Source of the DNA: Aselliscus stoliczkanus
Taxonomy: Eukaryota; Chordata; Mammalia; Chiroptera; Hipposideridae
Direction: 5' to 3'
Assembly: GCA_033961575.1 (NCBI GenBank)
Contig: CM066728.1
Coordinates: forward strand, 99,896,852 to 99,960,851
DNA length: 64,000 nt
Within the stretch, counting starts at the first letter, position 1. Every line of letters begins with the position of its first letter. Below are positions 23,641 to 33,099 of this stretch, piece after piece. The translations under genes and the position numbers were made by a program. The notes under the pieces are model-generated. The model made no database searches. It saw nothing but the letters and a program-made list of their open reading frames with translations, and had not been told where the DNA came from.

Positions 23641-24781
23641 GGCTGCCACACCTCCTCACTGGACGCTCACAGAAAGAATGGTTATCTGTCAACACATTTA
23701 ACTTAAAACTGCATTAACTTTCTCCAGGAGTATGAAAAGAGTTTCTGATCTCAGACAAAAAGCTTATCACATTCTCATTGTTTGAGAGTGTACAGAATAA
23801 TGGATTGCAACCTAAACATAAGTTTGAAGAACTAAAGTCATTGAGAAGTTAACATGCTTGAAAGTGATAACTTGTGAACCTTAATATTAATTGATTCCTG
23901 AATCATAGCATCCTTTATCAATAACTATGTTTTTCATTAGAAACATTCAGAACACTTTTATAAAGTTTGAATCCTCCTTTTTAATTTTAATTTTTTAAGT
24001 TTAGTTTTCGCCATCTGTGTTTTGAAAACTATAGAAAAGATGTACTACTACGCACACTGTGATTTTTGCTCTAGTATTGTTTAACTCACACATGACATTT
24101 TATTTTACTCACTACTGGATGCCTCAGCTGGTCTTCAGTATCAAATATACTTCCACAGTGTAGAGTACTCCACGTATAATAACTGTTATCTTCCTGTATT
24201 TAATAAATATTTTAATGATGGCATTGGTTTAAATTTTTATATATTCACTTGTAACGAAGTTGGCATTTAAGTAGAGTTAACTTTCACTTTGACAGCCTAT
24301 AATTAACTAATATAAAGGAGATGTGTCCATACTAACAAAAGAACTAACCCAGAGTGATCTTTTGAAACTAAAATATGGTATTAAATGCATCTTCCCAATT
24401 TTTATTTGCAACTAGATTTGTACTTAAGTGTCTTAGTTGTGATAAAAGAGTATAGCAAAAGTAAATAATCTGAAGTTTCATGTGTATGGGTTACTGTATG
24501 ATGGGATAAACACCTAACATTCAATTCTGAGGTATACTTTTTTTAGAATATTGTTCAAATTCTATTGGCAGACAAACATTAAAAAAATCTTAAAACAGAT
24601 ACTTGCTACTTCCTTACAGAACAAGCTTTGTTACACAAAGAGAGAACTTCCCACTTTAGAAAGAGCCAGTCTTTTTGTCCTTTTCTACACGGTCTGGCAT
24701 TTTAAGCACAATGACACAAATCATATGAACAAATACCTAAAGGACAGAAAGTGTGTGCTATTTTAGACCATTGGGGGAAGG
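23641..24781. other. No gene
   Basis: AT-rich, nothing recognisable. The 71-codon frame at 24551-24766 has no support. Confidence 0.5.
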
Positions 24782-25162
24782 TACAGTTGTTCCCCTTTAG
24801 CCATTATAGTTTTGCTTTCTGCGGTTTTAGTAATCCACTGCCGACTATGGTCTGAAAATATTAAATGGAACATTCCACGTCTCTTCATCTCACAAAGTAT
24901 GACAAGAAGGGTGAGAACAGTACAATAAGGTATTTGGAAAAAGAAAGAGAGCACTACATTCCCATAATTTATAGTGTATTATTACAGTTATTCTATTTTG
25001 CTGTCCATTATTGTTGTTAACTTATTTCTGTGCCTAATTTAAAAATTAAATTTTATGATAATATCTATTTATAGGAACAAAAAACATGGTATTTATAAGG
25101 TTTCAGGAATCCACTATGGGTATAGGAACGTATCCCTGACAGATAAGGGGGGAACTACTGTA
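24782..25162. mobile_element. Tigger-type (pogo/TcMar) DNA transposon, 377 bp
   Basis: The element 24784-25160 starts CAGTTGTTCCCCTTTAG and ends GGGGGGAACTACTG, so the inverted ends read CAGTTGTTCCCC and CAGTAGTTCCCC. It is flanked by TA at 24782-24783 and 25161-25162. Internal phrases 'TTTTGCTTTCTGCGGTTTTAG' and 'CCGACTATGGTCTGAAAATATTAAATGGAA' are typical of a Tigger family that opens 'cagtagttcccccttatccgcgg'. No transposase frame remains, so it is non-autonomous or internally deleted. Confidence 0.85.
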
Positions 25163-25183
25163 GTTCTTTTTTATTTCCTCTTT

Positions 25184-25206
25184 TTATTTATTTATTTATT
25201 TATTTT
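25184..25206. repeat. (TTTA)n simple repeat
   Basis: Short TTTA array just right of the Tigger-type element. Confidence 0.9.
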
Positions 25207-25885
25207 TTAGTTCAGCCAAAAGAAAATCAAATAATGCTACCCAAAAACAAAGCACACACTTGCATGGTAGGACCAAATTCTCAAGTTCATTCAATTTCCT
25301 GAAAACAAAGTTACCTGTTAACATTTGAAAAACTGCATCCCTGAAGTAACTGGTTCTTCAAACTGAAATAGCACACAGTGCCTTTTGGATATGAAAAATA
25401 AAATACTGTACTGAAAATTATAATGTGCACTGCTGTGATTCTCTTTATAATTTTGCTATTGGCTAATCTAAACTTACCAATAGATTTAGATATTAATTTT
25501 TTTATTCACATCACATGTGTAGTTCTTTCATCTTCACAAGGCAATGCTTTCTAGTTATTATGTTACAAGTTTATGCCCTCAGTCCTAACTAAATGTGTAT
25601 GTTTCTGTTTGAGTTTAGAGCACTGTTAATGAGCAACCTTGATAAGGTTTTTTGTTACCTCCTATTGGTAAATTTTCTGTAACGTAAACTATTTGAAATA
25701 CATCTTAGAAATTGGAAACACAAAAAAAGGAATATGCATAGACAAACATCACCAAATGCATTCACTAATGCTCATATTCTTTATTCATAAAAAGGGCATC
25801 TAGCCCTTAGTGCCAATTTGTATTTATATTAGACATAATTGTGATGATCGTGTGTAGGTATTACAAACTCAGTGAAAACAGAAGT
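25207..25885. other. No gene
   Basis: AT-rich unique DNA. Confidence 0.5.
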
Positions 25886-26278
25886 AAAAATGGAGGTTTT
25901 AAAAAAATCATTATTCAAAAAGATTTTATTTTTTAGGGCAATTTAGGGTTTCAGAAAAATTGAGCAGAAAGTACAGAGAGCTTCAATCGTGTGCCCATCC
26001 CCCTCCCCGCCTCCGCTGTTTCCCATTTGGTGCACTAGCACTAGTGTGGTCCATTTGTTACAAGTGATGAATGGATATTGACTCATTATTAACTAAAGTC
26101 CACAGTTTACATTAGGATTATTTATCAAAACTTATTGGGGTGACAATGGTTAGTTAGTAAAATTACATAGGTAGATGAGGGTATTGGGTGTCAAATATAT
26201 GATGATGGAAGGGGAACTGATTCTGAGTGGTGAATATACAATGTGATATATAGATAATGTATCAAAAAATGGAGGTTT
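25886..26278 (-). mobile_element. Rearranged L1 3' UTR cassette with 14-bp TSD
   Basis: AAAAATGGAGGTTT occurs at 25886-25899 and 26265-26278. Between them, read on the plus strand: 25912-26120 is the reverse complement of an L1 3' UTR of older type; 26128-26170 is the reverse complement of the 3' tip seen in other copies here ('TTATTGGGGTGACAATGGTTAG'); and 26175-26260 is the sense orientation of the 3' UTR just upstream of that tip ('GGGTGTCAAATATATGATGATGG'). The change of strand at about 26170 is the mark of twin priming. It codes for nothing. Confidence 0.7.
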
Positions 26279-26357
26279 CCAAGCAGAATGTTACAGGTGC
26301 CTCAACATAAAGAAAGGTCAGAAAGGAAATCAGAAAAAAATGCTAAAATGATACCAA

Positions 26358-26435
26358 AAGAAAGAAGGAAGGAAAAGAAGGAAGGAAGGGAGGGAGGGAA
26401 AAATAGAGGGAGGGAGGGAGACAGGGAGAGAAAAA
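26358..26435. repeat. GGAA/GAAA/GGGA purine-rich simple repeat
   Basis: Purine tract composed of AAGG, AGGG and related units, about 80 bp, strongly strand-asymmetric. Confidence 0.9.
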
Positions 26436-26629
26436 GAAATATTTTCAAGTGACTTTGTTTCTTTCCAAATCATTTATTATTTGACTCACTAGGTTTGGTT
26501 GTAAGTCCTTGCCTGTTTTATTCACCATTTTATACCTAGAAGCCATCAAATTTTTTAATCACAATAGATATAGAGGTAATATTTGCTGAATGAATAAATA
26601 AAAAGGTATGAATTTCCCTATGTTTTTAT

Positions 26630-27260
26630 TTACATCTCCCTTACTATTTTGTAACTACCAATTTGTACCTCTTAATCCCTTCACCTTTTATCACCAGGTT
26701 CCCCAACCCATCTCCTATCACCCCAATAAATCTAGTACACTTCTTACACTATAATCATTACTGTATTATTAACTATATTCCTTGTGCTATACCTGGCATC
26801 CCCCTACAAGTTTATAACAACCAATTTGTACTTCTTAATCCCTTCCCCTTTTTACCCACCCCCAAACCACATCCCATCCGGTAACCATCAAGATATTCTC
26901 TTTATCTATGGGTTTGTTTCTGTTTGTTTGCTTATTTTGTTCTTTAGATTCCACATTAAGTGAAATCACATTTCATCTGCCTTTCACTTTCTGACACTCC
27001 ACTCAGTACAATACCTCCCAGGTCCATCCATGCTGCCACAGATGGCAAGTACCCTTTCCCTTCCATGGTTGAGCAATCAGTATTCCCTTGAATAGGTGTA
27101 ACACTTCCTCTTTACTCATTCACCCATCAGCAGACACCCAGACTGCCTCCATATATTGGCCATTGTAAACAATGCTGCAATGAACATATGGATGCACAGT
27201 TCCCCTCAAAGTACTGTTTTGGGTTTCTTTGGAAAAATACCCAGAAGTGAGATTGCTGGG
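26630..27260 (-). mobile_element. L1 3' end and end of ORF2, antisense
   Basis: Reverse complement of L1 3' UTR (26650-26900, including 'TACCACTAATTTGTACCTC'-like CCAATTTGTACCTCTTAATCC repeated at 26659 and 26820) and of the ORF2 C-terminus ('TCCATCCATGCTGCCACAGATGGCAAG', 'AACAATGCTGCAATGAACATATGGATGC', 'GAAAAATACCCAGAAGTGAGATTGCTGGGTC'). The homology breaks at about 27258-27265. Confidence 0.85.
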
Positions 27261-27261
27261 T

Positions 27262-27404
27262 CCTTCTTTGTCACTTGTTATTGCCATTAATTTAAAGTCT
27301 ATTTTGTCTGATATAAGTATTGCTACCCCAGTTTTTTATTTTCCATTTTTGTTTAATAAAGTTTTTCCATCCCTTGACTTCCAGTCTGTGTGTGTCTTTC
27401 GATC
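27262..27404 (-). mobile_element. Internal ORF2 fragment of L1, antisense (left piece)
   Basis: 'TTTAAAGTCTATTTTGTCTGATATAAGTATTGCTACCCC' and the 'GTTTTTCCATCCCTTGACTTCCAGTCTGTGTGTGTC' phrase are the reverse complement of a mid-ORF2 L1 segment well upstream of the C-terminal part at 26900-27258. This means an internal deletion of L1 sequence at about 27260, or a second insertion. It continues at 29133 after the nested L1. Confidence 0.75.
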
Positions 27405-27420
27405 AGAAGTAAGTCTTTTG

Positions 27421-28591
27421 CAGTTTGGTATTGGCATAAAAACAGGCACATTGATCAGTGGAACAGAACAGAGAGCCCAGAAATAAATCCAAGCATTTAC
27501 GGACAGTTAATCTATGACAAGGGAAGCAAGAATTTACACTGGAGTAAAGATAGTCTATTCAATAAATGGTGCTGGGAAAATTGGACTGACACATGCAAAA
27601 AAATGAAACTGGATCATCTCCTTACGCCTTATACAAGAACAAATTCAAAATGGATTAAAGACTTAAATGTAAGACCTGAAACCATAAAAATCCTAAATGA
27701 AAATATAGGGAGTACATTTGCAGACATTACCCGGAGCAATATTTTTACTGATACATCCCTACGGGCAAGAGAAGTAAAAGAAAAAATGAACATATGGGAT
27801 TATATCAGACTTAAAAGTTTTTCACAACAAAGGAAACCATTAATAAAACAAAAAGGAAGCCTACTGAATGGGAGAATATATTTGCCAACGATATATCTGA
27901 TAAGGGGTTAATATCCAAAATTTATAAAACACTCATGAAACTCAACACCAAAAAAACAAACAACCCAATTAAAAAATGGGCAGAAGATATGAAGAGACAT
28001 TTCTCTAAAGAGGACATACAGATGGCCAACAGGCATATGAAAAAAAGTTCAACCTCACTGGTCATTAGGGAAATGCAAATAAAAACCACCATGAGATACC
28101 ACCTCACTCCAGTCAGAATGGCTATCATCAAGAAATCAACAAACAACAAGTGCTGGCGGGGCTGTGGGGAAAAGGGGACCCTGCTGCACTGTTGGTGGGA
28201 CTGCAGATTGGTGCAGCCACTATGGAAGTCAGTATGGAGGTATCTCAAAGAACTGGAAATAGAGCTACCGTTTGACCCAGCAATTCCACTCCTAGGTATT
28301 TATCCCGAAAAAACCAAGACACTTATTCAAAAAAAGTTATGCACCCCGATGTTCATAGCAGCACAATTTACAATAGCTAAGACTTGGAAACAACCAAAAT
28401 GCCCGTCAGTAGATGACTGGATTAAGAAACTGTGGTATATTTATACAATGGAGTATTACTCCGCTATAAAGAAGAATGAAATCGTGCCATTTGCAATGAT
28501 ATGGATGGACCTAGAGACTATAATGTTGAGTGAAATAAGTCAGTCAGAGAAGGACAAATACCATATGATCTCACTCATATGTGGAATATGA
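27421..28591 (+). pseudogene. L1 ORF2 C-terminal part (reverse transcriptase accessory and cysteine-rich region), one frameshift
   Basis: This is the end of the L1 ORF2 protein, which carries endonuclease and reverse transcriptase activities in full-length elements; neither catalytic centre is present here. 27421-27911 translates as [16 protein letters not shown] thumb-region sequence. A frame change near 27846-27857 moves the reading to the frame of 27858-28591 ([23 protein letters not shown]...). The C-terminal cysteine motif is intact as C-x3-C-x7-H-x4-C in [20 protein letters not shown]. The frame ends with LISLICGI and a natural stop. Apart from the frameshift there are no internal stops, which with the perfect TSD supports recent origin. 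The copy is dead, lacking promoter, ORF1 and the 5' part of ORF2. Confidence 0.9.
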
Positions 28592-29116
28592 AAAACTGTA
28601 TGAATGAGCAAAGTAAACAGAAACTCTCATAGAGGAAAAATCAGGGTTGCTAATTTGGAGAGGAATGGGGATGAGGGAGAAGGGGAAGGGATTAGACAGC
28701 AAAAATAGGCAACTACAATATTGCTACTGGGATAGGAAAAACAGTTTGGGGAATATAATTAATAATGTTGTAAATATTCTGTGGAATGTCAGATGATCAT
28801 AGGTCTTGTTAGGGAGACCATTTCATGGATGGAGTAGAGGTTTGATCACTGCACTGTTTTACTAAAGTGGAGGTGGTATACCTACTGTAATTGAATATAT
28901 ATAGATAGTCACGGGATGTGGATTATACTGTGGAAGAGAGTCAGAGGAAGAGTAATAGATATATATGATATGGGGGTGTGTGGGGGGTGTATTGGGGGTG
29001 GGGGGTTTGTCACTTTGAGGGGTAAAATGTATAACTATTGCACTGTGTTGTACACCTGAAACTAATTAAAAATAAAATAAAATAAAATAAAATATAAAAA
29101 AAAAAAAAAAAAAAAA
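28592..29116 (+). mobile_element. L1 3' UTR with G-rich tract and A-tail
   Basis: About 525 bp 3' UTR after the ORF2 stop. It includes a run of G5, G6, G5 and G6 at 28972-29005, and 'TTGTACACCTGAAACTAATTAAAAATAAAATAAAA' immediately before the A-tail. It matches 168-290 and 177-280 at the 3' end. Confidence 0.9.
28972..29005 (+). promoter_or_regulatory. Potential G-quadruplex in L1 3' UTR
   Basis: Four G runs of 5, 6, 5 and 6 separated by short loops (TGTGT, TGTATT, T). Polypurine G-rich tracts in L1 3' UTRs are a known feature of mammalian L1. Whether it folds in vivo is not shown. Confidence 0.7.
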
Positions 29117-29132
29117 AGAAGTAAGTCTTTTG

Positions 29133-29424
29133 TAGGCAGCATATGTAAGGGTCTTGTTTTCTTATTCATTCAGCCACCCTGTCTTTTGGAGCATTTAAGC
29201 CATTTAAATTTAAAGTAAGTGTTGATAGATATGTACTTGTTGCCATTTCATTATTTATATTTTTGATACTTTTTTTTTTTCCTGTCTTAAAGAAGTTCCT
29301 CTAAGATTCCATGTAATACTGGTTTGGCGGTGATTAACTCCTTTAGATTTTCTTGTCTAGGAAGTTCTTTATCTGTCCTTTGATTCTAAATGATAGCTTT
29401 GCTGGGATTAATCTTGGTACTAGA
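29133..29424 (-). mobile_element. Internal ORF2 fragment of L1, antisense (right piece)
   Basis: Continues the antisense ORF2 sequence of 27262-27404: 'GGAGCATTTAAGCCATTTAAATTTAAAGTAAG', 'GGTGATTAACTCCTTTAGATTTTC', 'GGAAGTTCTTTATCTGTCCTTTGATTC', 'GATAGCTTTGCTGGG'. Stops at about 29424 where the sense strand L1 3' UTR begins. Confidence 0.85.
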
Positions 29425-29533
29425 CTAGTCAGAGCGATCACTTCTTAAATTATATAAATGTCTAACAACTATGCTGGACACCTGAAATTAATATAAAATA
29501 TTGAATGTCAACTGTAATTGCAAATTTTAAAAA
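29425..29533 (+). mobile_element. L1 3' UTR tip, sense, at inverted junction
   Basis: 'ACTAGACTAGTCAGAGCGATCAC' through 'CACCTGAAATTAATATAAAATATTG' and 'AATTGCAAATTTTAAAAAG' is the L1 3' UTR end in sense, immediately beside antisense ORF2. This is a twin-priming type junction. Confidence 0.7.
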
Positions 29534-29790
29534 GAAGGGGGAGGCAGAGGGGAAGGGAGGTTGAAATCTCCAGGTATAAAGCAGGTAAGTCATGGGTATG
29601 TAATGTGCAGCATAGGGAACACAGTCAATAATATTGTTACAACAGAGTACGGACTCAGAGGATTGCTGGACTTGTCATAGTGATCACGTTTTTAGGTATA
29701 TAAATATCGAATAACTATGGTGTACACTGAAACTAATGTAATAATATAAGTTAGCTATATTTAATGAGAATCTAAAAATAAGAGACAATG
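29534..29790 (+). mobile_element. Second L1 3' UTR copy, sense
   Basis: 'GGAAGGGAGGTTGAAATC', 'TAAGTCATGGGTATGTAATG', 'CACAGTCAATAATATTG', 'ATAACTATGGTGTACACTGAAACTAATG' is the same L1 3' UTR, partly repeating 29440-29530. It shares its tandem order with the previous fragment. Confidence 0.7.
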
Positions 29791-29910
29791 AGAAAAAAGA
29801 CAAAAAGCAAGAAAAGCAATATGCTCAAGGGAGATATGAAATAGGTAAATATGCAAACAGTGTTTAGGTGCTGACATTTTTGATAGAATTAGAAAAAAAA
29901 AATTTTGTTT

Positions 29911-30305
29911 TAAAAGATTTTATTGGGGAATTGGGGAAGGGGAACAGACAAGTTGCTGTCCTTTTGTTCTTCAGTCTAGTTGTGGAGGACATTGCTTCAC
30001 TGGCCCATGTTGGTATCCTCATTGCGCTCTTCCCGGATGAGGCAGATCGGTCGCTGGCCTCTGGATGGTCGCTTACCGCGGCTATTGGCAGCTCACGCTG
30101 GCTGCCAGCCACTCATTGTAGCCCATGGCAGCCCACTGCAGCAGGGGCTGCAGCCTACACCGTCACCTGGACTCACAACCCAGCTCCAGGTGGAGCTGTT
30201 GTTAGCTGTAGAGGGCAGTGTCACTGGCCCTCATACGTGGGATCCGAACCGGGGCCGCTGGCATCCCAAAACCAGCTCTTATCCAATGCGCCACTCCGCC
30301 GGCCC
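29911..30305 (-). repeat. Long-form tRNA-derived SINE, antisense
   Basis: Reverse complement of the copy at 47890-48322: tail AATAAAATCTTT as 'AGATTTTATTGGGG', a body with the 'GAGGACATTGCTTCACTGGCCC' phrase, and a tRNA-like head ending CCGCCGGCCC at 30305. About 395 bp. The frames 29868-30356 and 29980-30393 that cross it, including the KERKKERKK tail, are artefacts of the SINE plus the GAAA repeat. Confidence 0.92.
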
Positions 30306-30340
<35 letters not shown>

Positions 30341-30345
30341 GAAAC
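30306..30345. repeat. (GAAA)n tetranucleotide array
   Basis: About 9 AAAG/GAAA units at the head side of the long SINE. Confidence 0.95.
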
Positions 30346-30917
30346 AAAAAAAATGAATCAATGCTGTATATGAAGAAAATGCACAATATTTAGTCACTTA
30401 TTTTTTTCAATAACAAATGCTTTTAAAGTATATATATATTTTTTTTATTTTTCTTATTTCATCAACATTATATTTTATAATTGGATTATTTAGATTTTCA
30501 ATGATTATTATATTTGAAAATCCTACAAACCAAGACCCAGAGTATTTGTACTCTTAAGGAACTTTCAAAGCTTAATGGATTTTAAAAAATCAGGAAAGGG
30601 TGCCACATGTAATCATGAAATTGTATTAATTGTTTAATAAAATATGGTATGAATTTACAAACATATGCCTGTAGTTTTAGACATTGGTGTGTATTTGCAC
30701 TTTACCCTGAAGCCAGCGTTGCTTTCTGTCTTCCCACTGAAATAGGTACCATATTGCTCACTGCAGAATATTTTATCATAGGGTGTGCCTCCACTGAAAT
30801 TTTCAAATGTCTAGACAGGTTCAAGAAAAAACAAACAAATGACAAAACATTAAAAATAATATTTGTCTTAATTTATGTACAGCAGGGATGAAATCATGGC
30901 CTATGAACCAAAAAACT

Positions 30918-30922
<5 letters not shown>
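30346..30922. other. No gene
   Basis: AT-rich. The frame 30649-30891 is unsupported. Confidence 0.45.

Positions 30923-30987
<65 letters not shown>
30923..30987. repeat. (AT)n microsatellite, 65 bp
   Basis: Uninterrupted AT array. The paired Y-I repeat open frames on both strands across it are meaningless translations of the repeat. Confidence 0.97.
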
Positions 30988-30990
<3 letters not shown>

Positions 30991-31057
30991 TTTTCCCCCT
31001 CATAAAATTGATGCAAAAGACACAGTCTTTAGTGGAGGCTAAGGAGATTCTGCTTAT

Positions 31058-31193
31058 AAAGAATGTTCACATAGGGCCAGCCGAGTGGCATGGTGGTTAA
31101 GCGCTGGCTTAGAAAGCCAGCGACCACAGTTCAGGTCCCACATATGAGGGCCAGTGACACAGCCCTCAAAAAAAAAAAAAGAATGTTCACATA
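31058..31193 (+). repeat. Short tRNA-derived SINE, perfect 16-bp TSD
   Basis: AAAGAATGTTCACATA flanks at 31058-31073 and 31178-31193. Body 31074-31177 begins GGGCCAGCCGAGTGGC and ends in an A12 tail. Confidence 0.96.
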
Positions 31194-31244
31194 CATTCAT
31201 AGATCAAAGCACTAGGAAACCCTCTGATAAATTATTGCTGGGCT

Positions 31245-31625
31245 TTATTATAGTATATAATGTGTGACAATTTTTTATATTCCTTTCAGGTTTACAGAAC
31301 AATGTAATAGACATTTACACACCTCACAAAGTAATACCCCCCCCAATCTGCTGCCCCTCTGACATCATACACATCTGTTACAGTTCCAATAACTATAGTC
31401 CCTATGCTTGTTGCAAATCCCATGACCCTATTATATATAATATAGTAATATATTATATATATGTAGTAATATACAATTTATATATTGTAATATACAAATA
31501 TACAATTATAGTTGACATTCTATGTTATTCAACTTCAGTTTCAGGTGTACAGTGCAGTGGTCAGGCATCTACACAATCTATGAAGTGGTCTTCCTAATAA
31601 CCCTAGTGCACATCTGGCATCCTGG
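31245..31625 (-). mobile_element. L1 3' UTR (older type), antisense, with internal TA-rich expansion
   Basis: 'TCAGGTTTACAGAACAATG', 'CAATCTGCTGCCCCTCTGAC', 'TGTTACAGTTCC', 'CTCCAT..' order and 'CAGTTTCAGGTGTACAGTGCAGTGGTCAGGCATC' match 43720-44050. A TATATAATATAG-rich stretch lies at 31430-31505. Confidence 0.75.
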
Positions 31626-31879
31626 CAACTTTGAGTTTGCTTTGTCTCTTCTGCAGACATCTGCAGAATTGAGCCTGAGTTGAGGCAGTTGGGTATAGAG
31701 AATGGGGACACTGATTACTGGCTCAGGCCTTGCTGTGAATGTAAATTCCTCAAAAGTAAGAATATAATGTTGGGGACAGATGGGATCTGGAGATTTATAG
31801 AACACTCCAAACTCAGAAAAAAGGATGTGAAAAGGAACTGAGGTGGAAAGACATGGCCCATCTAAAGACTTCAGGATGC

Positions 31880-32125
31880 CATGGAACATGAGGGCACTGA
31901 GTTAGGTAGGGCCTATAAAGCAGGCATGGGCGAGACGTAGTGTCCTCTGGTTAGTTTGTGTTTTAGATTCTATATTGACAGCAGTGGGAAGCTCCTAAAT
32001 TGTTTCAGGGATGGGTGAGATATAATCACTGTAAATTTCTAAAACATCATTTTGGCCGAGGTGAGGAAAATAGATTAGAGAGAGATGAAAGTGGATGTTG
32101 GAAGAAAAATGGGAGTCTATAAATA
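31880..32125 (-). mobile_element. L2 LINE fragment, antisense
   Basis: 'AGCAGTGGGAAGCTCCTAAATTG', 'CAGGGATGGGTGAGATATAATC', 'TCATTTTGGCCGAGGTGAGG' resemble the L2 reverse complement 'gcagtgggaagccattggagggttttaagcaggggagtgac'. Confidence 0.6.
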
Positions 32126-32700
32126 ATATCATCAAAAATGATATTGCCATTTCTACCTGTTTTTAATACCTGTCTTTTAAATATCACTATGACCTAGTGA
32201 TAAAATTGTATTAGGCTACTCTGAGAAAATAGGCCTCAATTGTAAAGTAGCCTAAAGTTTTTTAGACATAGAGATGATAAAACCCAGATTTAATTTCCGG
32301 TAACTTACCCCATGGAAAGACAAAACAAAGGAAAGTCAAATTGATTACTGGCTTGAACTCTACTAGGTAACATTAAGAATAGAAAAAAGTAAGCAATGAT
32401 GATGAAAACATATAATTTCTCGGTTATATACCATTACATTGGCAGAAATCAACTATATGTTCTATAATTCTTACAAAAATATTTCCCTATGAAAAATATG
32501 CATATGTGTGTATAAGGGGATATAATCACCATTCAACTAAGCAAATTATTAACTGCTCAGTTGGAATTCCTGCTATTTCCAGAAGGCTTGACTTCTAAAG
32601 CTTATATGTCATCTTTCATTTATACTTTTTTTGTATTTATTCTTAAATCTCCGTGTACCTTTTACCAAACCCAGGTATTTGTTCTCCTCACCAATAGTTT
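32126..32700. other. No gene
   Basis: AT-rich unique DNA. Confidence 0.45.
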
Positions 32701-32704
32701 TGTT

Positions 32705-32935
32705 TCGGGCGGCAATTTAGCTTAATGAGTAAGAGCTTAGACTAAAGTTAGACACTTTCAATTGATATCTAGTCCTGTGGTCTTGCAAAAAGTTCTTTTT
32801 TATGCCTGTTTCCTCACTGGTACACAGAAGTTACCAACATCCTTTCTCACTTAAGTGGAAAATGCATGTAAAGTGCTTTAGACTGTGCCTGAGGTATACC
32901 AGTTCCTCTGAAAATGGTGGTTATTAAATGCTGCC
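32705..32935 (+). repeat. MIR SINE, near full length
   Basis: Begins 'GGCAATTTAGCTTAATGAGTAAGAGC' (tRNA-derived head), then 'TCTAGTCCTGTGGTCTTGC', 'TATGCCTGTTTCCTCACTGG', 'TAAAGTGCTTTAGACTGTGCCTGAGG' and a terminal 'GTGGTTATTAAATG'. Confidence 0.8.
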
Positions 32936-33099
32936 TGTTGACAACATAGGAGCTCTTCTCATATTTCCATCACCTAAATGCATATGCACCTCTTCCTCCA
33001 TTATTCTCCTCTCACCTGGGGGAGGAATCCCTTCTCCTATCAAAAGCCAGGTGTGAACACAGTCCTCTGAATCCCATCACCTCTTTTGTTCTCACAAGC

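Larger units (their letters stand above)
27405..29132 (+). mobile_element. Young 5'-truncated L1 (1696 bp) with 16-bp TSD, nested in antisense L1
   Basis: The TSD AGAAGTAAGTCTTTTG is at 27405-27420 and 29117-29132 and is perfect. The body 27421-29116 runs from late ORF2 through the 3' UTR to an A-tail (29099-29116) preceded by an AATAAA-type repeat. The flanks belong to a single older antisense L1, so the order of events is certain. The 5' truncation is the usual outcome of target-primed reverse transcription. Confidence 0.95.

Noticed and set aside
27390..28591. Long open frames of 173 and 218 codons as host genes
   Set aside because: They match L1 ORF2 and lie inside a truncated L1 with TSD and A-tail. 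Upstream ORF2, ORF1 and a promoter are missing.
29868..30393. Two overlapping plus-strand frames of 162 and 137 codons
   Set aside because: They lie across the antisense long SINE and the GAAA repeat; they are not host coding.
30821..31100. Frames with YIYIYI repeats on both strands
   Set aside because: Translation of the (AT)n microsatellite.
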